45,257 nucleotides of DNA from Conidiobolus incongruus B7586 (Eukaryota > Entomophthoromycota > Entomophthoromycetes > Entomophthorales > Conidiobolaceae), in assembly GCA_000697335.1 (NCBI GenBank), contig JNEM01013142.1:1-45257 (forward strand), read 5' to 3'. The notes under the pieces were generated by a model. That model worked only from the letters and a program-made list of their open reading frames with translations. It searched no databases and was not told where the DNA came from. Position 1 is the first letter of the stretch, and the number at the start of each line of letters is the position of its first letter. The translations under genes and the position numbers were made by a program. Shown one piece after another: positions 11,901 to 22,488 of the stretch.

Positions 11901-14900
11901 TTTTATTGAAATTCTCCTAGAGAGTTATATTATATATAGTGAATATGATGAATTATTAGTTCACTTACTATCATTTAAAATAGTACTAAAATTAGAGTAA
12001 AATAATTATGGTTTATATACTAATATTTGATTTAAATATAAGAAATTATTTTTTGAACTACTAGATTTTTAAATAATCAATAATAGTAAAATTATATTCA
12101 CAAATTAAAATATTTTAAGAAATATAACTAGTGTCCATTAAATTGACTATATACTATATCATTGAAATGAGTTTATATATTTTAAAAATATTTATATTTA
12201 TCAATCTATATAAATAGGATATGATCATGAATACTATATTTTTTATTGATATAAAATTTAATCTAATTCAATTGGAAAAATATTTCACATAATAACCACT
12301 TTGAAGTTGATACTGTTATAGATTTTTATGAATCAATAACTTAAATGTCTTTTAAAAGTTTAAAGTAAAATATTTATTTAAAAATTTTACTTTTGATGAT
12401 TAACTTGCGTTTAATTTGCAGACAACGTTTCAAATAATCTTACCAATATTCTTAAATCAGTTGCATTTTAAATCAACTGATAATAACTGCAATTGTGTAT
12501 TTTTATAATATCTTTGAATTCACTTGATAGTTGATCAAATAAAATATCTTATTTAAAGGACAATAATATAACTCACAAAGCTGTAATATAGAAAATATGT
12601 TTTGTTTTTCATCTATCAGAATAATTCAAAATTCCAAATTATAACAATTTCTAAATTAAGTCTTATAATATTCAATACACTAGTTTATGAAACATAGTGT
12701 TGGCCAATTTATCCCATTGCAAATCTGCATTGTATATTAATAATGCTTTCTAAACTCAATATTATAAGTTAAAATTTATAAACAAATTAAATAATCATTA
12801 ATTGAATTTTTATGCTTACAATGTAGCCCTAAATATAATAGGAGCCTTACTTCTTATTTTGTTAGTTTAAGATTAACTCTGGAAATCGCTATATTCTATA
12901 ACTCTTTAATGTTTAATTCATTATTAAACATGTTTTTTGAATAGATCTGTTTCCACAGTGTAATGATTATTCTATATATAAAAGGATTGATTAATAAATT
13001 TTAAATCAACTGAAGTTCAAATTTACAATGGCAGTTATGTTTAAAATCACCCAAGTTCACAAGATATCTATAATATTGAAGATAAAAGATTAAATTATCA
13101 ATCGCCAAAAATCACTTATTAAATAAATAGTATTCTGAATAAGATTTTACTGGTATTTTAATTGCTCATTAATCAGTCAAGTACACAATTATCTGAGTTG
13201 GAAATGCGATATTTTGAACTATCAAAATTTGCTTGATATTGGTGAGATATATAAATCATATTACTCAATATAATTTAAATATTGATGATAGATAAAAGTT
13301 TTTATAATAACACTTCAGATGATTAAAATACACCTATATCAAATTTATGAAAGGAATTTGGAATTTGTACAGGTTTAAATGAATCTGAAAAAATTTAACT
13401 AATAATTAAATGGATCGTTATTCATAAGGTATATAAAATACGTTTAACAAAGTTTTTTAATGATGATATACTATATTATATTTAAAATAGTTAAAATTAT
13501 TGATACTTGTCGGCTTAATATAGATAAATCTTTTCCTTATTTTATAATTGATTTATATGATTAAAATTTCAAATATATATATATATATATTTCACTGAAA
13601 ACTATTTATCAGCTATATTATATACATATAGATTATTATTTATACTATCATATTTTTAATTGGTTTATTATACCTCAATAAAAAGGCAATGTGTACTTTT
13701 TTAATGATATAATTGGTTAATTAAAATAAAAATAAATAGATTGTTATTGCAAAATATTTACCTTTTTTTAATTATTACTAAAAAATATATAATTATTATT
13801 TGACTATGTTTCAAAAATACTTTCAGACATTGCTATTATATTGTAATAATCTTTATTATATATTGATATATCGCTGATTGTTTATACTGATTAACATCAG
13901 ACAGTGAAAATTATTTTCATTCAATCTATATTAAGTGATTCATAAATATAGTATATATAATATAACTCTATACCAAATTTTGAATATATACCAGTTAGAT
14001 ATAGTGCTTTATTTTATTAATACACTATATTTAGTATTTTTCCATATTGGAAATTTATATATATGAAAACATTATCTAAGGAAAATATAAATCAACGTAA
14101 TAGAAATCAATATATATATGTGGAAGATAATATAAAATTAACTCATCAAATACATCAAATAAGCTGTAATTAGACTCATAATAGTATTTTTCATTTAATA
14201 ATTTATTCATATATTAATCCGTAAAATAAAAAACAGTTAAAATCATAAATGAACTTTTCGGAATTAAATATGTTAATGTATGCTTATTATGTTTTAATAA
14301 ATAATTTTTGCTAATATATTATAAAGGTTTTTTCATACCTCAGTTTATAATGATTATAATTAAGAAATCAAAATATTTCGTAATCTTTAAACAAATAATG
14401 AATGGTGCTTGGATCAAAATTCATTTAAAAACATATTTCTGAATCATGAGATTATATGAAATATAAAAAAGCTATAATTGGATCGGTATAAGATTTATTA
14501 TCACAATTTCGCTTGGTTAAATGAACTATTACAGCATTTGTTGATTTATATCCAAGATAAACATATAACAGAGAGACTCAAGTGAATAGTCAATATTTCG
14601 ACATATTATTTGGATAAAAAAGTATTAATCTAACTAAAAATAACGTTTAATTATTATAATTCATTTCAGATAAGTTAACCTTAGTAATTGATTATAATAT
14701 AAATTAATATAATTTTATACTTTTAAGATTTATTTATTATAATAAAATTTTATTGTAGATAATAATTAAATGATTTAATTAAATTTAAACATATTAGTCA
14801 AAAATTTTTATTAATTTATATTTAACTTTACTAATATATAAAAAACTATAAGAATTATATACAAATTGACAAATTAATTTAATGATGAAGAATATATTTT

Positions 14901-15284
14901 TTAAAAAATTAAGATTTAAAATGATTAAACAATATGGATGAAAATTTTAAACCTTTAATATTTGAATAATTAAAATATTACGTATTTACTAAATAAGCTA
15001 CACATTAATAATCAAAATGGATCAAATATTTTATCTGGAATGATAAATTTTTTGTGAGATTATTAATATGCATTTAATGTTCCACACTAAAGTGCCAATC
15101 TTTTTCAATGCGTCGGATAGTTATACACATTGATAAATAAACTTTAAAATATATCTTCAAAATATCTATGATAATACTTGATTAATTATAAAATTGAATA
15201 TATAACCTATATTGATATCGGACCATATAACTAAAATTGTAAAAGCTGAATTTTAACAAAATATTAAACTGTGACTTTTGAAAG
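11901..15284. other. Long AT-rich intergenic stretch
   Basis: About 3.4 kb with no supportable gene. Open stretches are short and consist of codons typical of chance A/T sequence. A pure AT dinucleotide run lies at about 13573-13590. No tRNA, rRNA or clear repeat was seen. Confidence 0.5.
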
Positions 15285-15292
15285 TATAAATA
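15285..15292 (+). promoter_or_regulatory. TATA box of knottin gene 1
   Basis: TATAAATA ends 50 bp before the ATG of the first knottin gene. The same octamer stands at a similar distance (56 bp) before the second copy, although the rest of the two upstream regions does not align. That selective conservation supports it as the core promoter. Confidence 0.6.
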
Positions 15293-15342
15293 ATCAATTC
15301 GTTTGATATTTTACATTATAACAATTTATTCCTTTTAGAACA

Positions 15343-15587
15343 ATGCAATTCACTTCTTTATTAGTCACTGCTTTGGTTGGCTTAGTCCAATTCAATTCTG
15401 CCCTCTATACTGAAAACACTTTGCAACGTAATGATCGTAAGTTATATAAAATAACAATTTTGTATATCATTAAACATTAGCCATAATTTTAGAATGTTTA
15501 CCACGTGGTTCCCAATGTGTTGGAAGTTCTACTCCTTGTTGTCCTGGTTTAAGATGTATGTACTATGCCAATCGCTGTGTTCAATAA
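15343..15587 (+). CDS. Secreted knottin (inhibitor cystine knot) peptide, copy 1
   Basis: Two exons, 15343-15436 and 15493-15587, with a 56-nt intron (GTAAGT...TTTTAG), give 62 residues. Residues 1-20 form a clear signal peptide ending NSA. A short spacer (LYTENTLQRNDQ) follows, then a six-cysteine core at Cys33, 40, 47, 48, 53 and 60 with spacing C-x6-C-x6-CC-x4-C-x6-C, the classic knottin layout. The intron falls just before the first cysteine, so exon 1 holds signal and spacer and exon 2 holds the folded peptide. It should be exported and form three disulfides. Knottins of this size are commonly antimicrobial peptides, enzyme inhibitors or channel ligands; which applies here cannot be told. 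An alternative acceptor at 15480 leads to a poor frame. A copy with the identical product lies 1.5 kb downstream. Confidence 0.85.
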
Positions 15588-16792
15588 TTATTTGCGGTTG
15601 AATTAGTATTAAATAAAATACATGTCTCTTTTTTAAAAGAATTTTTTACTTACTTGAGAATTGTGATTTTTTAATACCTCAGAATTATTCAATGATTTTC
15701 AATTTAACTTGCTATTTATTACAAATATCATAATAAAAATCATTACCTATCTTGGTGAATGAAAATTTAAAATTGAAATATTTCAATGTAGAAATATCAG
15801 ACAATAATTTAATTAAATAGTTTATATGATGATAGTTCAGTATAATATATATTAACATATTTGAAATTAGTTATATGAAATTATTTCAGAAGCTTTTGAA
15901 ATTTATCCAAAAGAAAATTTCAATTCATTGGTAGGAACAACAAGTCAATATGTGTATATAATGAGAAATTAATATGAAAATTTATTGAAAATGATCATTA
16001 ATTATTATACTTATATTAGAGGGAAAATAGCTTTTGTAATCCATTATCAGATTAAATAATTTCATATACAATGTTGGAATAATTAAATAAATTGTTACAA
16101 TAATTATTTGGTTCCTTTTAAATTTAAACATATAAGTGAAATTTAATATATATTAATTTTCTTTAAACATTGTAAAATTTACAGTTAATAAAATTATATT
16201 CTCAAGATTATATTCAAATTATTTCATAATAAATTCTAAAAAATAATATAAAAACTATTAGAGAGATTATTTAAGAAAATTAGTTGTTTTATTGATATTA
16301 AATTTTAACAAATAATTCTTATAAAAGCTAAAAACTTTGTAAATTTTGAAAATTTTAGAATATTCAATTAAATATTAAGGTAAACATATTTAATTTTCAC
16401 CTTTACGAACTGTCATAGCTAAATTGAAAAAATTAATTCTTGTTTAAATTCCTAGAATTATCTGATATATTACTAATTCAAATATTGAAATATCGCTTAT
16501 TGACTAAACAGGCTAAAGATTAATAATGTCTTTACGTAATTATTAACTTTCGGATGATAAATTCTAGTCTCAAGGATTTTTCAGCAGTGACAACTCCACT
16601 TCTATTGCCAACCAGTGAATTAATCAATGTTATACAAATTAATTAAGAACTGTCAGTTGTTGTATTCACATTAACCATTAAAATACTGGATTGTATATTA
16701 AAAAGATTATTTCAAATAAATTAATTACCGAGAATTAAATTTAAACTTAAGACGTTTATTTTTTGAAAACGTGGAGTTGTGATAATTGATAG
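15588..16792. other. Spacer between knottin genes
   Basis: Apart from the first 33 bp or so, which belong to the duplicated 3' region of the knottin gene, this 1.2-kb spacer shows no gene and no obvious similarity to the flank of the second copy. Confidence 0.5.
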
Positions 16793-16800
16793 TATAAATA
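16793..16800 (+). promoter_or_regulatory. TATA box of knottin gene 2
   Basis: TATAAATA ends 56 bp before the ATG of the second knottin gene, matching the arrangement of copy 1 in an otherwise unrelated upstream sequence. Confidence 0.6.
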
Positions 16801-16856
16801 CTATGAAAAGGTTTTATATTTTGAATTATAATCATTTCTTATAATAATCTCTCAAT

Positions 16857-17101
16857 ATGCAATTTACCTCTTTATTAGTCACTGCTTTGGTTGGCTTAGT
16901 CCAATTCAATTCTGCCCTCTATACTGAAAACACTTTGCAACGTAATGATCGTAAGTTATATAAAATAACAATTTTGTATATCATTAAACATTAGCCATAA
17001 TTTTAGAATGTTTACCACGTGGTTCCCAATGTGTTGGAAGTTCTACTCCTTGTTGTCCTGGTTTAAGATGTATGTACTATGCCAATCGCTGTGTTCAATA
17101 A
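16857..17101 (+). CDS. Secreted knottin peptide, copy 2 (product identical to copy 1)
   Basis: Exons 16857-16950 and 17007-17101, separated by a 56-nt intron identical to that of copy 1. The 62-residue product is the same: signal peptide, 12-residue spacer and six-cysteine knot. Within about 278 bp starting at the ATG I count only three differences from copy 1: two synonymous changes in codons 3-4 and one in the 3' flank. Similarity stops abruptly just past the 3' flank and is nearly absent upstream of the ATG. Identity of the intron excludes origin by retroposition. A recent segmental copy, or gene conversion limited to the transcribed unit, explains this better than an old tandem duplication. 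Function is as for copy 1: an exported disulfide-rich peptide of unknown target. Confidence 0.85.
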
Positions 17102-18917
17102 TTATTTGCGGTTGAATTAATATTAAATAAAATTATTTAGTTTCTGAAAGAAATTAATTCACAAAATTAAAATAGTTTTAATTAAAATGATATTAATATA
17201 TAATGCTGTTTTTATTCGATGAACACATTTTACATTTTTTTAACTAAATAATAATTTCATTATATTTCAACTAACTGTTACGAACTTATATTATATTGGC
17301 TGTATTTTAAATATATTCACTCCTATCAATTAAACTTCAATTAAAAAATATATATTTTATAAGGCCTTAGTTATTAATTAATAACTAATTAAATAATTGA
17401 GTATTAATTTGAACAGCCAATACTGTTATATATCCAACACTCATAATTTGACAATAGATAAATCTCATTGAGTGAAGATTTTATGAAAAATATGCTTTAT
17501 TATATTAATATTTATTAAGATATATTTGATAATTTATTCAAGGAATAATTCTCGATTGACTTAATGCTATAGTATTTTGATGATATAAATATGTATGGTG
17601 CGTAATCTAAAGAGTTTAAAATACATTTAGTACTTTGTATAGTTATAAATATGTTAATACCTTTTTTAAACTCGATTAAATTATAATTTAAGGTTGATTT
17701 TTCAAATTTTTCAGTATTAATAAACAGTATACAATTAAGAAAGTTATATTACTAATATCTAATATATATATATTATGCAATGAAATTAATAGTGGTTTCC
17801 TCAATAACGATTTTAATATTCTACCACAATTAAATTCAAATATTTTTATATTTTTGATAACACTTAAAATCACTTATATAAATATAAATCAAAATAAAAA
17901 AATTACTATGATGGAATTATTGATATGGATTATAAAACAATTTCACATAAATAGCTCAAAAATTTATCATAACTGAACCTTAAAGAGATTAATAGAAACT
18001 ATATAAAAATTAAATTTTAAAGTATACTGGAATTGTGTCTTTTTTCTTTAACTTAAATATTTTAATAAATTACTTCAAATTTGAATTTCTATTGTTATAT
18101 TTTTTATTAAAATGGGAATATAAAAATTGAACTATTGTTCAAAAGTGAAATTTTTAATTCAGATATTATAAGATTAATTGTTTTATGTGTTTATATAATT
18201 GCTTATTTTTCATTAATCATTTTGATTAAACTCTATATATAGATAATTATGATAAATACTAGAATATCTATTCTTTTATAGTTACAGGTTCATAATTATA
18301 TGATTTGAACTTTTGATCAGGAACCTAAAAGAATTTAGATTTCGAATTCAACATTTTTCAGATTAACAATACTGTAACTAATTATTCTAAACTCTAAAAT
18401 TTATTATAACGCATATTAAGGTATAGATATAAATCTTTGAATGCTGAGTAAAAAGGTTTCAAATAATCAAACATTGATATATTTGTCATGAAATTAAGAC
18501 AATTGATTACAATTATAGCCATTAATATTATTCTTTGGTATAATTTAATAAAATTTTAAATTTACTTTTCAAATATATAATATGAAATTTGATGATAAAT
18601 TGATAAGAATTTATAGATTTTGATATTAAAATCAATTAAAAAATAACAATTTTATTATAAAGATGTTATATATAATCATTAGATTTTTTACATTTTATTT
18701 ATATTAAAGTAAAGAATCCACAAAATATGCCAATTTTTTAAAGTATCTAGTACCAATTAATTTTGAATTATTATTTATAATGTTTTTAAATTCCATGCAA
18801 TTTTTGTTCCTTATCAGACAACTATTGTAATCAATATTATTTCCTATAGTGTAGCTTAAGTTAAATAGATTTTTTACACAAAAGATTTAGTTTGATATTT
18901 TAAATAAAAAGAATAAA
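17102..18917. other. Intergenic, nothing recognised
   Basis: About 1.8 kb of A/T-rich DNA between the second knottin gene and the broken third relative. The short open frames seen here have no protein-like composition. Confidence 0.5.
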
Positions 18918-19181
18918 ATGGATACTCTATATTATAGAATTTACAATTTCAAGTATTTCAAAATTCAATTCATAACTTTAATCCCAGTATTCGCCACTTT
19001 CCTCCATTTCAACCCTAGTATGTACACAGAAAATTATTTACAACCACAAAATCGTAAATGTCGTAATACTATTATTGTTATTTTCTATTTAAGTATTGAA
19101 ATAATAGAATGTTTGCCATGTGGCCATCAATGTAGCGGAAATTTTGTTCAAATTATGGTGTTCAATAATACTCCAAGTTAA
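18918..19181 (+). pseudogene. Broken third member of the knottin family
   Basis: This stretch keeps the order of the two intact knottin genes: a hydrophobic leader-like start, a YTEN spacer, an intron-like gap and a partial cysteine-rich end beginning ECLPCGHQC. It is clearly diverged from the other two and no longer encodes the full cysteine framework, so it is treated as a relic with several breaks. It is much older than the split between copies 1 and 2. Its presence on the same strand shows that the locus has held at least three members. Confidence 0.6.
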
Positions 19182-19223
19182 TAATCAAAAGAAGTTATTT
19201 AATATATATAAATATATATATTA

Positions 19224-19665
19224 TGACGACCGTAAACGTGGGAGGAGGTAGTCTTTTAGAGCTTAAACGGGGAATCGCCAGTGGTAAATGATAGATTACC
19301 ACAAGGTTAAGGGAAATTAAGAGGGTTCACCAAATTGGGTGAAAATAGCTTACTGCAAATCAAGGTCTTCGAATAAAGTAAATATCTCACGCTCGTCACA
19401 ACTCAATACGTTTTGTGAGTGTTACGAGAAAAACTTAGAGACTGGATACTTTTGAAAATGAAGATAGAAAGATTAGGTTTATTGATTGGCTTGTGATGAT
19501 CTTATAATAGGTTCAATTGTTGAGTTTGGGTGGCTATGAATAACTTCAGATGGAAAGCACTAAGTTAGACTAGTTCATAAAATGAAGTACTTCCAATGTG
19601 ACTTCTTGCATTAGTGCAATAGTCAGAGTTTCTTGAGTGATGGACAAGATTATTCTTCATCAATT
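19224..19665 (+). other. GC-richer, hairpin-rich island, possibly a structured RNA
   Basis: About 440 bp of markedly higher GC content set in very A/T-rich DNA, with sharp edges and no long open frame on either strand. Several perfect or near-perfect short hairpins are visible: GTGGTAA...TTACCAC (7-bp stem), TTCACC...GGTGAA (6-bp stem), TTGCA...TGCAA, and the palindrome GAAGTACTTC. An A-box-like TAGCTTACTGC and a B-box-like GGTTCAATTGT occur but are spaced too far apart for a tRNA. It does not match the parts of rRNA, SRP, U3 or RNase P RNA that I can recall. A structured non-coding RNA, a group I-like ribozyme remnant or an unknown short retroposon are all possible. The strand is a guess. 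Confidence 0.4.
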
Positions 19666-21047
19666 ATATTAATAAATAGTTCAGCTAATCCTTAATTTGC
19701 TTAATATAATATAACTATTTAATTTTATAATATATATAATTATAATAAAATGAAAGTTTTTAAATTTAAAATTGAATACACAAAATAATATTTCAACATA
19801 TATTATATATTTCTATTCAAAGATTAAATATAATTGCTAACCACTATTATATTAGAATTTTAAGCTCACTTTATTAATTGATTATTTCGGATTTTAAAAT
19901 ATATAGTGATTAAAACTCCATTAAAATTATATATATACATATTAAAGGTTTCCATAAGTAAAATTTATATTGTACAGATATTTAATTATTCTTTTATAAG
20001 TAGTAAGTTTATGGTATTGATAATTTTTAAAGATGAAAAAATTGAATATTCGGATAATTTTGAAATTGTTACTCTTATTTTTTGACAAGGTAATATTATA
20101 CATCAGGAATTATTTTTAAGATCTTAATTTTTTAGATTTTTTTATGAAAGTATATTTCATTAAAATATTTATAATACAAATATTTTATTTAATTCTAATA
20201 CTTTTTAAGCCTATATTCAAAATAAATTATCATAAAAATATAAACGATTTTTGAAAAATACTTAAATTTAACAAAAAAATATTTAATATTTTTTGAATTA
20301 TAAATATAGAAATATAAAATCCTTGATATTATTAAGTTTATCAATTCTATTGATAAACCATTTAACTAATCTTTAAATAATGTTTTCTTAACTGAAATTT
20401 GAGCTGAAATAAAATATAACTATATGGCTATTTAATTATTATAAAATTTCAAAAATTACTTATTAATTTTAATTATTAAAATATATTTTCATTTTATAAA
20501 TTCTATCTTATTATTATATTATATATATTATTTAATTTACTTATATTAATTTTAATAGTTTTTAAATATAAAATTATAATATCTATGATAATATAAATAT
20601 TATAATATTTTTAAAAATTTGATAATTATTAAAAGAATTTTTAATTTTTAATAAATTTTGATATTATAAAATATTCTATATAATTTGATTCTATATATTA
20701 AATAATTGAATCAAAATCGTTAATAAAATATATATTATCAAGATTTTAATAAATATATTTGATTATCTGATTAAGCTAAGAATTTTTTATCATAATTTAT
20801 CGTTATTTAACCAATAATTATATATTATTATAAGTTATTTATAAACCTCAATCCTAATAAAGAAGTATATCTTAATTTCCAATTATTGCATTGTTAAATA
20901 ATTTTCCATTAGTTTAATATATATACTAATTATTTGAAAACAATTATTTAAATAAATCATTTGCATTAATATTAATAAAATTATTTTGAAATATATAAAA
21001 TATTTTATTATAATTGAAATATAGTATTTATTAAATAATTTAAAAAT
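19666..21047. other. Extremely AT-rich stretch
   Basis: About 1.4 kb of nearly pure A/T sequence with no open frame, RNA-like feature or clear repeat. It precedes the solo LTR. Confidence 0.5.
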
Positions 21048-21434
21048 TTTTAAGAGACTAGTTCTTAAAATTCTTATATATATATTTCTATATAATTTGT
21101 TTAACTATAAATTACATAATTATTTTATATTTTTAAAACTAAATTAATTATATAAATAGTATTAGATTATCTAATAAACTAGGTTCTTTTTTCTCTTAAT
21201 TCTTAGTATTTCTTGTTTTTTATATTATTTCTAAGGTTGAGACTATATCTTGTCAATATTATAGTATATTGGCACTATCTAATATAAAACCTAATATATC
21301 AGTGACTCATTATTTACTGAAGTTTAATTAAACATTGTTTACTATTCCACATTATATTGCCATATTCTTGTGTCATATTATTTTATATTAAGTTTTCCTC
21401 TGCATTATTTTAGCTTTGTTACCACTACACTTAT
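21048..21434 (+). repeat. Solo LTR of the same Ty3/gypsy family
   Basis: About 390 bp that align from end to end with the two LTRs of the downstream element: the same ACTAGTTC start region, the same internal AATAGTATTA and AACTAGGTTC blocks, and the same CCACTACACTTATA end. No internal element region follows. It is more diverged from the paired LTRs than they are from each other, so it is an older insertion that probably lost its body by LTR-LTR recombination. Confidence 0.75.
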
Positions 21435-22088
21435 AGAAATAGTTTTTAATCATTTTTAAATATAATAAATTAAACAAAATAAATTTTAAAAATTTATTAC
21501 TTTTGTTGGGTTTATATAATAGTTTAAATTTCCTTATTTATATTAACTTTTTTATAAGGTTTTAGGACTTTGAATTGATATTAAGTTTAAATATAAATAT
21601 AAATATATATATATGGTTTTAACAATTATAATAGCTTTTCAGCTATTTAATAGTGTATAGGAATGTTATTTATAACTTCCTAAAGCAAAGATTAATTTAT
21701 ATCTCTTTGGTTTTGATATTTACCAATTATCTGTAAAAAATCTGATATTTTAAGAAATGAAACTCTGGTCACAGTATTTCAATTGATTCTGAACTTAAAT
21801 TGTTTAAGTATTGAATACCATCAAAGTGCTAATATTTTTTAATATTAACCAAAGGATAAATAATTTTTAAATCACCAACATCTGGTTCTTAATACCTAAG
21901 AATAGTATTAATAATAAAAGATATTATATAGGCTATAATTGATATCTTCAAGTTGAATTAAAGTTTAAAAGTGATAACTCATTAAAAAATATATAGAGTA
22001 AAATTTGTAAGTATGAATAAAATGAATAGGTTCAAGATTATACATTATTAAAGTTTAAAATTCCAATTGATTTTTTATAATTCCCTGT
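21435..22088. other. Spacer between solo LTR and LTR element
   Basis: About 650 bp of A/T-rich DNA with no recognisable coding, RNA or element sequence. Confidence 0.45.
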
Positions 22089-22488
22089 TGTTAAAAGATT
22101 AGTTCTCTAAATTCTTATATATACTTTTATATAATCCAATTAACTATAAATTATATAATTAATTTATACTTATATAATTAAATTAATTGTATAAATAGTA
22201 TTAAATTATTTAATAAACTAGGTTCCTCTTTTTTCCTTTTAATTCTTATTATTTTTTACTTTTACACTATTTTTAAAAATGAGACTATATTCTATTAATA
22301 TTATAGGATATTGGCACTACCTAATATAAATCTTAATATATCAGTGATTCATCCTAGTTTGAAGCTTAATTAAACTTTGTTTACACTTGCACACTACAGC
22401 TACATTATATTCTTACATTCTACACTATACTATTTTTATATTAAGTTTTCCTCTACACTATATTAGTTTAACTACCACTACACTTATA
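22089..22488 (+). repeat. 5' LTR of the chromovirus
   Basis: About 400 bp, beginning TGTTAAAAG and ending ACTACACTTATA. It pairs with the 3' LTR over its full length. Confidence 0.85.

Noticed and set aside
13573-13590. AT dinucleotide tract as a functional element
   Set aside because: Such tracts recur throughout this A/T-rich window and need no special explanation.
17688-17873. 61-codon minus-strand ORF
   Set aside because: Low-complexity A/T translation with no support.
19224-19665. tRNA, SRP RNA, U3 or RNase P RNA in the GC-rich island
   Set aside because: The box-like motifs are wrongly spaced and the conserved sequence elements of these RNAs are not present in the right order.
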